From assembly GCA_044222245.1 (NCBI GenBank), contig JBGANQ010000002.1, forward strand, positions 1 to 64,000: a stretch of 64,000 nucleotides of DNA, read 5' to 3'. Below, piece by piece: positions 25,505-33,900 of this stretch (within the stretch, counting starts at the first letter, position 1; every line of letters begins with the position of its first letter). A model generated the notes under the pieces. It did not search any database. It had not been told where the DNA came from and saw nothing but the letters and a program-made list of their open reading frames with translations. A program made the position numbers and the translations under genes. This stretch comes from CALFML01 sp044222245 (GTDB lineage: Bacteria > Myxococcota_A > Polyangia > Palsa-1104 > JAEUJZ01).

Positions 25505-25939
25505 ATGAACGAAATCAGTCCGGTGCAGGCGCGGTTCTTGAGCCGAGATGCCAAGGCCTACGCCAGAGAGCTGGTCCGAAAGTCCTCGGAGGCCCTCCAA
25601 AAGACGATCAAGGAACATGCGGGGCTTGCTCACATGGCCTCGGCAGATCTCGGCGGCGGCCTTGTGGGCTGGTCCGCTGACGTGGGCCTCCGCTACGCCA
25701 CGGTGCTTGCCTCCAAGCCTGGGGACGGCATCAGGGGCTGGATTGCGCGGCATGCGTCGCTGGTGAGCGGCTCGGCCTCGGGAGCGATTGGCACCGTTGG
25801 GTACGTGGCCAATGCCCTGACCAACACCAAAGCGCCGCTGAGCTGGTGGCGCGAGGCCGGCCGCGCGGCGGCGGGGACGCTGTCGATGTTCGGCGTCGAC
25901 CGAGCTCTTACCAACGCGCTGGGCCTTCCCAAGCTGTAA
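25505..25939 (+). CDS. Module protein with hydrophobic glycine-rich segment
   Basis: 144 residues. A helical N-terminus (RDAKAYARELVRKSSEALQK) is followed by a Gly/Ala/Ser-rich moderately hydrophobic region (about 85-108, LVSGSASGAIGTVGYVANAL). No family recognised. Composition suggests membrane association like its neighbours. Confidence 0.6.
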   Translation: MNEISPVQARFLSRDAKAYARELVRKSSEALQKTIKEHAGLAHMASADLGGGLVGWSADVGLRYATVLASKPGDGIRGWIARHASLVSGSASGAIGTVGYVANALTNTKAPLSWWREAGRAAAGTLSMFGVDRALTNALGLPKL

Positions 25940-25943
25940 AGCC

Positions 25944-26576
25944 ATGGCCGCGACCGCCAATCTGACCCTGGCCACCTTTGAGCGCATCTTTGTCGCGCTC
26001 CAGCTGGCGCTTTCCATGGCCAAGCCCGGGGACAGCGGCTCGCCGCTGGTGCAGCCGGACAACGTCTGGGCCTTGGCGGTGCTGCTCGGCGAGCGGGCTT
26101 ACTGGTGGGCCGATCCCCCCGCGGGCGATTACCGGCTCGCGGTCCAGACCCTCGGGCCGCTGGGTGCTGAGAACCAAAACGGGCCGATTTGGCCGCTGCT
26201 TGTCGAGGCGGGGAATGCGCCGGACCGAGCAGCGGTCGAGCGCTCGGCGCAGAAGCTGGCGGCCGAGCTGAAGAAGGTCGGCATCGGCCTCATCTCGGCG
26301 CTGGCAACCTCGGCACGGCTGAAGGTTTTTCGTGAAGCAGCGCAGCGGATTGCGCCGCAGCCGACGCCGCTGCCCACGCTCGACAGTCTTTGGGGTCCAG
26401 CTGCTGGTGAATCGTCGCCTCCGGCCGCGCGCGCCATCGACCCTGTGATGCGGTCTCGACCGGCCGGAGTCGCGGCGCGCCTTTTTGTCTACGGAGTGCC
26501 GCTGCTCGGGGGAGTCACCTTGATTGCCGGCGCCGTTCGTTTCTTGAAGAACCGGGGAGTTCACGCCGATGGCTGA
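25944..26576 (+). CDS. C-terminally anchored membrane protein of the module
   Basis: 210 residues, starting 4 nt after the previous stop. An N-terminal helical domain (about 1-135) and Pro-rich linker precede a C-terminal membrane segment (about 178-200, LFVYGVPLLGGVTLIAGAV) with a basic tail RFLKNRG. It overlaps the next gene by 8 nt. Unknown function; a virion-membrane or envelope protein is plausible. Confidence 0.65.
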   Translation: MAATANLTLATFERIFVALQLALSMAKPGDSGSPLVQPDNVWALAVLLGERAYWWADPPAGDYRLAVQTLGPLGAENQNGPIWPLLVEAGNAPDRAAVERSAQKLAAELKKVGIGLISALATSARLKVFREAAQRIAPQPTPLPTLDSLWGPAAGESSPPAARAIDPVMRSRPAGVAARLFVYGVPLLGGVTLIAGAVRFLKNRGVHADG

Positions 26577-27123
26577 TGACGTACCTGCAGTTGCCGCCGA
26601 ATACGCCGGCATGCAAGTCGGGACCGGGGCACAGGGCTCCGACGACGCGGTACCCTATGGGCCGCCCAACCCGTTCGAGGCCAGTCCGGACCAACCGGGC
26701 TCCTATGGCCCGCCCAAGGATGTCTTCACGGGTAGCACCTCGGGGGGCGGTAGCAGCTCCAGCGGCGGCGGGATCGACCTGTCGGGTCTGGTGAAGTCTG
26801 CGGGCGATGCCGCTGGCAGCGTCATCAAGTCGCTGGGCAACCTGGCGACGCCCCCGACGCCGAAGATCCCGACTCCGCCGGCCCCACCAAACTTGCCAAC
26901 CAGTCTGCCGCTGCCCGCTGCCCCGCCGGGTCAGAGTGGGCCGCCAGCGCCCGCGCCGACGGCCAACAACCAGCCTGCGGCCGGCGGTCCAGGCGCTGGG
27001 ATGCAAGCTGCGCCGAAGCTCTCCAAGGGAGCCAAGATCGCGATCGGCGTCGGGGTTGGCGGCATGGTCCTGGGCGGAGGGCTGCTCCTGGCGTCCGCCG
27101 TCGGCGGGAAGCGGAAGCGGTAG
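26569..27123 (+). CDS. Pro/Gly-rich protein with C-terminal membrane anchor
   Basis: 184 residues, overlapping its upstream neighbour by 8 nt. Residues 40-70 are Ser/Gly-rich and 95-150 Pro/Ala-rich. A C-terminal glycine-zipper membrane segment (about 158-178, IGVGVGGMVLGGGLLLASAV) ends in GGKRKR. Such a disordered stalk with a single anchor resembles minor membrane proteins of membrane-containing or filamentous phages; this is analogy only. Confidence 0.65.
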   Translation: MADDVPAVAAEYAGMQVGTGAQGSDDAVPYGPPNPFEASPDQPGSYGPPKDVFTGSTSGGGSSSSGGGIDLSGLVKSAGDAAGSVIKSLGNLATPPTPKIPTPPAPPNLPTSLPLPAAPPGQSGPPAPAPTANNQPAAGGPGAGMQAAPKLSKGAKIAIGVGVGGMVLGGGLLLASAVGGKRKR

Positions 27124-27126
27124 CTC

Positions 27127-27783
27127 ATGGACGACTCCTGGATCGATGATTACTGGGCAGGCTACCTGCTGGCGCGCAGCGACCCGGCCGAGGCCCAGCG
27201 CCGCCGCCGGCAGGGTGACAAGTGGACCCAGAACTACATCCTTGGGCTGCAGGACGGCCTGACGGGTGCAGCTGGCAAGGACCCCGCCGGGGTAATTCCC
27301 CCGCCCGGCCGCGTCCCGCCAGCCGTTCGCCAGGCACCTGCGTACACGCCGCCACAAGGAGGACGGGGCCCCACGGTCTATATCCCGCCTCCTGGGATGC
27401 CGGTGCCTGTGCCACCGCCGAGTCTCGTGCCGGGAGGTTTCCCGGTCTATGAAGTCTACGCCCATGTGCCGATCAAGGGCGGCATCCCGCTCGACGTCGC
27501 CGAGCAGATCCGGCAGCAAGCGCGCCTGAGCTGGGCGGGCGTGCTCGGGAGCGCACTGGTGGGGATCACGCTGCTCGGGGCGGACCCTGCCGACTACAGG
27601 CAGGGATTCCGGCTCTCGGGACCGCAGGGGCGCATCGCCCAGCAAGTCGCCGCCGCAATCCGCGGGGCAAAACTCTACGCCTATCCCACCAGCTACGGGC
27701 TCGATGGGTGGTACGGGGCGCAAACCACACGCGGCATCCGGCTGATTGGGCCGCAAGAACTCCAGGCCCTGGGCCTGCAATAG
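27127..27783 (+). CDS. Module protein with proline-rich linker, unknown
   Basis: 218 residues. An acidic/aromatic N-terminus (MDDSWIDDYWAGYLL) and short helix precede a Pro-rich linker (about 58-105), then a C-terminal domain with a hydrophobic stretch (SWAGVLGSALVGITLLG). RBS GCGGTAG is weak and the gene is tightly spaced (3 nt) to its neighbour. No family recognised. Confidence 0.65.
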   Translation: MDDSWIDDYWAGYLLARSDPAEAQRRRRQGDKWTQNYILGLQDGLTGAAGKDPAGVIPPPGRVPPAVRQAPAYTPPQGGRGPTVYIPPPGMPVPVPPPSLVPGGFPVYEVYAHVPIKGGIPLDVAEQIRQQARLSWAGVLGSALVGITLLGADPADYRQGFRLSGPQGRIAQQVAAAIRGAKLYAYPTSYGLDGWYGAQTTRGIRLIGPQELQALGLQ

Positions 27784-27792
27784 GAGAGGACG

Positions 27793-28413
27793 ATGGGAGA
27801 CAATGATCTCGTACGTTCGGAGGGGGGCCGCCAGGACCTCGTGCCGATTCGGATTCCGGGCACCGCCGATGTGATCTGGGTGCCGCCCCAGTATGCCGAC
27901 CAGTCGGAGGCGCTGATCCGGCAGAACTTCGCGCCCCGGCAGCAGAGCGGCGGTGCCGGGACCGTCGGGACGTTCGCCGACATTGCCGAGGGGGTGGCCG
28001 ACTTCTTCGGCCAGGAGCAGATCCAGCGCCAGGTCGATGAAGCCCATCGGTCCCGGGCGGACGTCCTCAAGAGCCGGAAGGCCTTTCGGGACACGCTCAG
28101 CGCGGGCGCCCAGCGGGACGCTTTCATGGAGTGGCAGGACGCCCAGGACGAGCTCGATCAGGCGCAGACTTCGGCGCTGGAGACCTCGATCACGCTGCTT
28201 CGCGTCTCCGCGCTGGCGGCGGCCGGTCGCGGGCTGGGGCGCGTGTTCAACGGCAGCGGCGGCTACTTCCAGGCGCCGGGCGGCGGCGGCATGAACTGGG
28301 CGGCCGCGCTGGCGGCGGGAATCGCCGGCTTCGGCCTGGCGGAGATCTTCGTCAGCAGCAGCGAGCCGCGGAGCTACCGCGGGCGCGGCTACAAGCCCGA
28401 CCCCTGGGCGTAG
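27793..28413 (+). CDS. Module protein with C-terminal membrane segment
   Basis: 206 residues; AGGAGAGGACG is a good ribosome-binding site before ATG 27793. A small N-terminal beta-rich part (IRIPGTADVIWVPPQYA), a coiled helix (about 75-130), then hydrophobic segments (about 130-145 and 168-186, MNWAAALAAGIAGFGLAEIF). No family recognised. Confidence 0.65.
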   Translation: MGDNDLVRSEGGRQDLVPIRIPGTADVIWVPPQYADQSEALIRQNFAPRQQSGGAGTVGTFADIAEGVADFFGQEQIQRQVDEAHRSRADVLKSRKAFRDTLSAGAQRDAFMEWQDAQDELDQAQTSALETSITLLRVSALAAAGRGLGRVFNGSGGYFQAPGGGGMNWAAALAAGIAGFGLAEIFVSSSEPRSYRGRGYKPDPWA

Positions 28414-28517
28414 TCGCGCCGCTGGACGACGGCTTGAGGGCTCTCGGGCCCTTGCGCACTGGACGAGCCCGGCCGGGGGGCCGGCACACACCAACACTTT
28501 TCGAGGGAGAACGTACG

Positions 28518-29606
28518 ATGCAAACTCAAATGGAGGCAGCCGCCTGGGGCGCCGTGGGCGGCGCGCTGATCGGCCTGTCTGAGCTGCGCAAGGGGCTGGA
28601 TCGCGATACCGAGTACGCCCGGCGCAAGGCCGTTGACGCGGCTGGTCAGTCGCGCGCAGCCCTGACCGGCCTTAAGACCCTGCTGGCCTCGGGCTTCATG
28701 CTTCGGGGACTCGATCACCGGGTCGCGGACTTCGAGCTGGGGCAGGCCTACCCGGGCACCCCCGATGATCTGAAGCCGTCGGCCTTCCTGGCCACTGTGC
28801 CGGGCCTGCCGCGGCCCGTCATGAACGAGGCGCTTGCGGTGGCCCCGCAACAGTGGCCGCCGAGCACCAACGAGTACGAAGACAACGGCCTCCTCAAGCA
28901 TCCCGAAGACGGTCTCACGGGTCAGAACGTGGCGACCGGCCTCGTGCTGGGCTTTGCCGAGCCGCGGGCGCTGCTCCTGGGCCTGCCGGGCGCCGCGCAT
29001 CCGCCGAGCAACGTGCTGGCGCAGTACTTCCGCGTCGCCCGGGGCCTCGGCGAGGCCCTGGAGAGCATCGCCCAGGGCAACAACCCGCTCGGCACCGACG
29101 ACTACCAGGCGGCGTTCATGCGCCTGTTCCAGCCCGGCGGCTCGCCCGTTTCCGGCTACGGGCCCGGTCTCATCTCGGCGGCCGTGGCTGACTTCTCGGC
29201 CTACGGCAACAGCACCGCCGAGACGGCGCTGGCGTCGGTCGTGCTGCCCAAGGGGCTGCTGGCGGTCGGCGAGTCCGCCGAGGTCGTCTTCGGTGAGGTC
29301 GCGCTCGGCTCGGCGAACCTCACCACCCGCGTCCGGCTGGACTCGATTACCGGGGCGATCCTCCACCAGAAGACCACCACCGTCAGCACCCAGGGGACGC
29401 TGCGCCAGAACGTCAACATCACCCGGCGCCCCGATGTCGGCGGCAACCAGATCTACGAGGTGATCTCCGAGTCCGATGCGGCGGCGGTCGACGTCGTCAG
29501 CTTCCCCCCCGGCGTTGACCACACGCTGGTTCTTACCGGCGTCTGGTCCGCCGCGGCCACCGGCAACACCACGACGGCCAAGCTCGCGCAGCTGCGGAAG
29601 CTGTAG
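28518..29606 (+). CDS. Probable major structural protein of the module (capsid candidate)
   Basis: 362 residues from the ATG at 28518, which has GAGGGAGAA 8 nt upstream. The frame is open further 5' but that part overlaps the previous gene and is not coding. The N-terminus is a short amphipathic/hydrophobic helix (AAAWGAVGGALIGLSEL), the middle is mixed, and the C-terminal 130 residues are strongly beta-rich (AEVVFGEVALGSANLTTRVR). Its isolated strong ribosome-binding site and 100-bp leader suggest high expression, as expected of a capsid protein. No sequence family recognised. Confidence 0.6.
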   Translation: MQTQMEAAAWGAVGGALIGLSELRKGLDRDTEYARRKAVDAAGQSRAALTGLKTLLASGFMLRGLDHRVADFELGQAYPGTPDDLKPSAFLATVPGLPRPVMNEALAVAPQQWPPSTNEYEDNGLLKHPEDGLTGQNVATGLVLGFAEPRALLLGLPGAAHPPSNVLAQYFRVARGLGEALESIAQGNNPLGTDDYQAAFMRLFQPGGSPVSGYGPGLISAAVADFSAYGNSTAETALASVVLPKGLLAVGESAEVVFGEVALGSANLTTRVRLDSITGAILHQKTTTVSTQGTLRQNVNITRRPDVGGNQIYEVISESDAAAVDVVSFPPGVDHTLVLTGVWSAAATGNTTTAKLAQLRKL

Positions 29607-29661
29607 GCCGCAACCGCTGCACCCACCCCGCCGCCAGAACCCGCTTGCCACAGGTGACACC

Positions 29662-30225
29662 GTGACCCGCAACCGAGAGAGAACCGCCCCTTGGCACAAG
29701 GACCACACGATCGAGACCGTGTGGCCCTATCTGGTCCAGCTTCAGAATCGCGTCCGCTCTCTGGTCAAGACGGTGGCCACCCTGCCGGCGGGCTCTGGCG
29801 GCGCAGGGAGCTTGGCGCAGCCGGTGCGCATCACCCAGCAGATTAACTTCAGGCTGGACGGGGCGGCGCCGGGCCAGTACGTAGGGTATGAGCAGGCGGG
29901 AACCATCCTGCTCGGCGCAGCGCTGCTGTATCGCGCTCGCGGCGGCGAGATCCTCCGCAGCCTGATCCTCAGCCAGCCCGCCAGCGCGACCGCATCCTGG
30001 CAGGTGGAGATCCGGCAGGGCGCGTACACCCGAGCTTCCACTAGCTCCTTCTCGGTGCCGGTGCTGCTCAGCCTCCCGCACGCGAGCGGGAGCGCCGAGC
30101 TTAAGCCAAACCAGACGCTGACGGCTGGGCAGTGCCTCTTTGCCCTGGTCGTCAGTGTCGACGAAGAAACCCCCGGCCCATTGGATGGGACCCTGGAGAT
30201 CGAGCGCAATGCGACAATTTACTAG
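29662..30225 (+). CDS. Putative spike/receptor-type protein with shared N-terminal module A
   Basis: 187 residues from a GTG; the start is not certain because the ribosome-binding site is weak. Residues 10-40 read APWHKDHTIETVWPYLVQLQ, closely like the start of the product at 37669 (LWRDRVIRVVWPLLESR). The rest is beta-rich (VRITQQINFRLDG, TASWQVEIRQGAYTRASTSS) and looks like an independent beta-sandwich domain. A shared anchor with different distal domains fits attachment or spike proteins. Confidence 0.6.
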   Translation: MTRNRERTAPWHKDHTIETVWPYLVQLQNRVRSLVKTVATLPAGSGGAGSLAQPVRITQQINFRLDGAAPGQYVGYEQAGTILLGAALLYRARGGEILRSLILSQPASATASWQVEIRQGAYTRASTSSFSVPVLLSLPHASGSAELKPNQTLTAGQCLFALVVSVDEETPGPLDGTLEIERNATIY

Positions 30226-30886
30226 CTGGCTGCTGGCCTGCGCGGTCGCAGTGGCCATGCCCAGCTGCTTCCGCCCCAATACTGACGGGGTCGACATCAC
30301 CTGCACCGTCGAGGACCCGCGATGCCTGGAAGGCCAGGTCTGCATCGCCGGCCACTGCATCGCGCAAGCACCGGAGGCCGGCCTCCCCGCGGACCTCGGC
30401 GGCGATGCTGGCGGCGGCCCGCCCGACATGGCCCGCTCGGGCTGCGCCAACGGGGCTGGCACCCAGGTGGGCGGGGCCTGGGCTTGCCCGGGGACCTTCC
30501 CGCGCGGCAATGCGGTCAAGCAGTGCGCGGCCAAGTTCTCGGTGTGCAAGACCGCCGACAGCGTGGACCTCAGCGCCTGCAACGCGATTGACGGCTTTTT
30601 CGTCTCGGACGCGCTTGGCTACAGCGGCTTCCCGGCGTGCCGCAACGTCGACCCGATCTTCTTCCAGTGCACCGCGTTTCAGCCGGGCATGGACAACCGC
30701 CTGCGCTTTGGCTGCGGCGGCCTGGCCAAGCCCTATGCGCTCACGGGCTGCACCTCGCAGTGCGCAGGCTTTGACCGGGCTCTGAACTGCTCGCAGGAGG
30801 TCGACTACACCTGCGGGGCCAGCCTCGGCTTGGCGGACGAAGCCAATCTGCTGCCCTCCAGCGGCGTCCTGTGTTGTCCCGGCTGA
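30209..30886 (+). CDS. Exported Cys-rich (lipo)protein in the module
   Basis: 225 residues; the ATG at 30209 overlaps the previous gene by 17 nt. Signal peptide MRQFTSWLLACAVAVAMPSC with possible lipidation at Cys20, though the lipobox is weak. The mature part has at least 14 cysteines (CTVEDPRCLEGQVCIAGHC, CTSQCAGFDRALNC) in the style of host myxobacterial surface lipoproteins. A mobile element carrying a host-style secreted protein suggests surface modification or exclusion; inference. Confidence 0.65.
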   Translation: MRQFTSWLLACAVAVAMPSCFRPNTDGVDITCTVEDPRCLEGQVCIAGHCIAQAPEAGLPADLGGDAGGGPPDMARSGCANGAGTQVGGAWACPGTFPRGNAVKQCAAKFSVCKTADSVDLSACNAIDGFFVSDALGYSGFPACRNVDPIFFQCTAFQPGMDNRLRFGCGGLAKPYALTGCTSQCAGFDRALNCSQEVDYTCGASLGLADEANLLPSSGVLCCPG

Positions 30887-30960
30887 CAGCGGGCGGGGTC
30901 GCGCTGTGAGCCGCTGCCATCAGCCAAGCTCCGGTGCCCACCGGCCGGCGGAGATCTGCC

Positions 30961-33900
30961 ATGGCGCGTGAACTGTCGCAAGACTTCTTAAACCGCGTCG
31001 AGCTGCACTACGAGCGGCTCTTGCCCGCCGGTATGAGCCGCCGATCGCGGGAAGCGGCCAAGTCGGTTCTGCGACCGCTTTACGACGAAGGCGCCAGCGC
31101 CAAGCTGGCCAGCCGCTTTCTGTGCGCGGTCGATGCCGACGACCCATCCAAGTGCGTGATACCGCTGCCGGACTCGCCGCGGCCCTCGCGGGACAAAGCG
31201 GCGCGGCAACCGGCCGCCGCGGTCGAGCTGCCCGAGCCCGGTCAGGTCAAGCTGGCCATCCCGCGCAAGGGGAGCGCCTCCAAGCGGCGCGCGCCCGCCA
31301 AAGGTCGGCAGCCGCGGCCCGCCCCGGCGAGGTCAGAACGTGAGGTCGGCGAAAGCAGCCCGGCCGCTCCGGCCCGGAAATCGACTGCCGCAAGCGCCCG
31401 GCCGGCGCCGGTGGCCAAGAGCGCAGTCCAGGAAGCGCTGCCAGGGCGCAGCAATCGCGCCGCTGCCGCACCTGTGCCTGCGGCTTCGCAGCGGTCCCTG
31501 GGGACAAGTCCGCGCACGCTGCGGCCCATCGTGGCGGCCCTGGGCTGGCCGCGGACCGCGGCCGGCCCGGACCGAATGCAGGTGGTCACCTGGGAACCCG
31601 AGCGGGAGACCAACGGCTTCTTGCTGGCGCTGGGCGGCTCGGGCTCGGGAAAGAGCGAGCTGCTCAAGGCCCTGGCCTATCGCGCGGGCGACAGCGTGCC
31701 GGTGGTCGTGCTCGACTTTCACGGGGATCTCACCGGCCTGCAGCTGCCGGAATACCTGGCGGGTCGCGCGGGGGTCTCGATCAATCCGCTGGCGCTGGTC
31801 TCGACCGACCCGCAATACGGCGGGCCCGTCCCGCAGACCGAGGCGGTAATCGATGCGGTGCGCCGAGCGGCGCCCGGCTTCGGACGCCTGCAGGAGGTGG
31901 GCCTGCGGGACGCGATCCTGGCGGCCTACAAGGCGGCCCACATCGGCGACGACCCCGCCAGCTGGAGCCGGCCGGCCCCGCGCCTTGCCGACATCCGAGA
32001 GCAGATCCGCACTGCGCTGCAGGACCCGGCGCGGCGGCTTGACCATCGTTCGCTCAGCGGCGTGCTCGCCGCCATCGACGCCGCCTTTTCAGACGCCGCC
32101 TTCCGAGGCGAAGGCGAGCTGCCGCTCGGCGAGCTGCTGCGGGCGGGCGGGCACCTGGACTTGTCGCGGCTCAGCCGCAGCGCGCAGATCCTGGCGGCCG
32201 ACTCGCTCCTTCGCCAGATCTTCGGGCGCCTGCGCAGCCAAGGGGTCGCGACGCAGCCCGGCCGCTACCGCGTGCTGGTCATCGCGGACGAGGCCTCCAT
32301 CCTGAAGGGCGCGGCGATCTTGGACGAGCTGTTCAAGGAGGCGCGAAAGTTCGGCCTGGCGCTCGTGCTCGCCTCCCAGGAGTCGAGCGACTTCTCGTCC
32401 GCGGTGCGGGCCAACGCGGCAACGCTCATCGCGCTCCGCACCAACTCCGCCAAGGAGGCGGCAGAGTATTCGCGCGAGCTGAGTCATGTGACCGCCGCCC
32501 AGATCCTGCAGCTCACCGGACCGGGCGACGGCTACCTTCGCAATCAGTCAGGAACGCGGCGGATTCAAGTGGCTCCGACTTCGGTCGCGCTGAGCCTTTC
32601 CAGCGCGCCGTCCCAGGCGGCCGTCCCGCCGACTGCGCCAGAGCGCACGACGCCCGCGCCGCTTGGCAACAGCGGCGACCCGGCGCAGGAGCCAGCTCCC
32701 GTCAAAAAGCCGGGCTGTGCCTGCTCCCACGGCGCGGCGACGCGGCAGCCCGAGAGCGGCTTCGCTGCATCGTCAGCGGTCGCCAACGAGCCTCCACCGG
32801 CCCCCGCCCCTGGCACCGGAGGCAACTCTTCGAAAAATTTGGAGAGTTCAGCGCGAGGGCCGGCACCTGAAGCACGCCCGCAGCCTGTAACCGCCCCCGA
32901 GCCCGCGGCGCCCCGAGCGTCCAGCAGTGCCCCGGAGGCGACGGAAGCGGTCGCCAAGCGATACGCAGCCGGCCGGGTCTGGATCGCTGGCAAGACCAAG
33001 AAGCCCCCCGGCAAGGGCCAGATCGAGCGGTGGGAACCGATCGTCGCCCGCAAGCTCGCCGACCCGGCCATCGCGGGCAAGCCTGACCAGCGCGCCTTCT
33101 GGGAGGGCGTGCGGGACTTTCTTGCCGAGGCCAAGGCCGCCCGCGAGAGCAAAGCAGGCGCAGCGCCGGCCGCGGCCGCACGGTCGGCGCCCACCCCAAC
33201 CACGGGCAATCTGAGCGACCGGACGCGCCGAGCGGCCAAGCTGCGCCAGCTGGCGGGCTCGCTGGACAAGCAGATCGCGTCGCTACGCGACTCCGGCACG
33301 CATCACCAGCGCCCGACCGCCCGGCGCGCCCGCATCGCCGCCGGCCAAGACCAGCAAGCCGACCGCCTCGAGCAAGTGCGTGCCGCGCTTGTGGGCCTGG
33401 CGCAGGCGCTTGAGGGCGACTGCCTGCCGGCCAGCCTGCAGGCCGCCGATCAGGGCGAGCGCGAGTGCTTGCCGGCGAGCCTGCAAGGCATCGACACGAA
33501 GCTGATCGTCGAGGAGCTGCTGAGCTCTGAGAAGTTCCCCCTGCCCGGCATCCGGCTTCACTGGCTCAACGACCTGATCACGGCGACCGCAGGCGCGCGC
33601 TCCCTCGCCAGCGAGCGGGCGGCCGCCGTCGCAATCGTGAAGCGCTGCGGTGAGCACTGGTGCGGCATTCAAGATCTCAGCGACATCGCCGCCATCGAGA
33701 AGCTCGCCGCAGCGCTCAAGAGCGACAGCAAGACGCGCCGCGCCGCCGAAGAATCCCTGCGGTACCTGCTGCCCTTCAAGCGCGCGCTGGCGGCCGGGAT
33801 CCACAGTCAGGAGGAGTGGACCCAGGCGCGCGCCGACCTCGTGCGCCTGGGCAAGCCGGCCCCGCAGGCGACGCCAACCGAGCGCCTCATCCGCGACCAA

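Noticed and set aside
28131..28517. 5' extension of the capsid-candidate frame
   Set aside because: Overlaps the previous gene, is Arg/Gly-rich shadow sequence, and a strong ribosome-binding site sits right before the ATG at 28518.
28389..29708. 439-codon minus-strand open frame
   Set aside because: Antisense shadow of 28518-29606; codon bias supports the plus strand.
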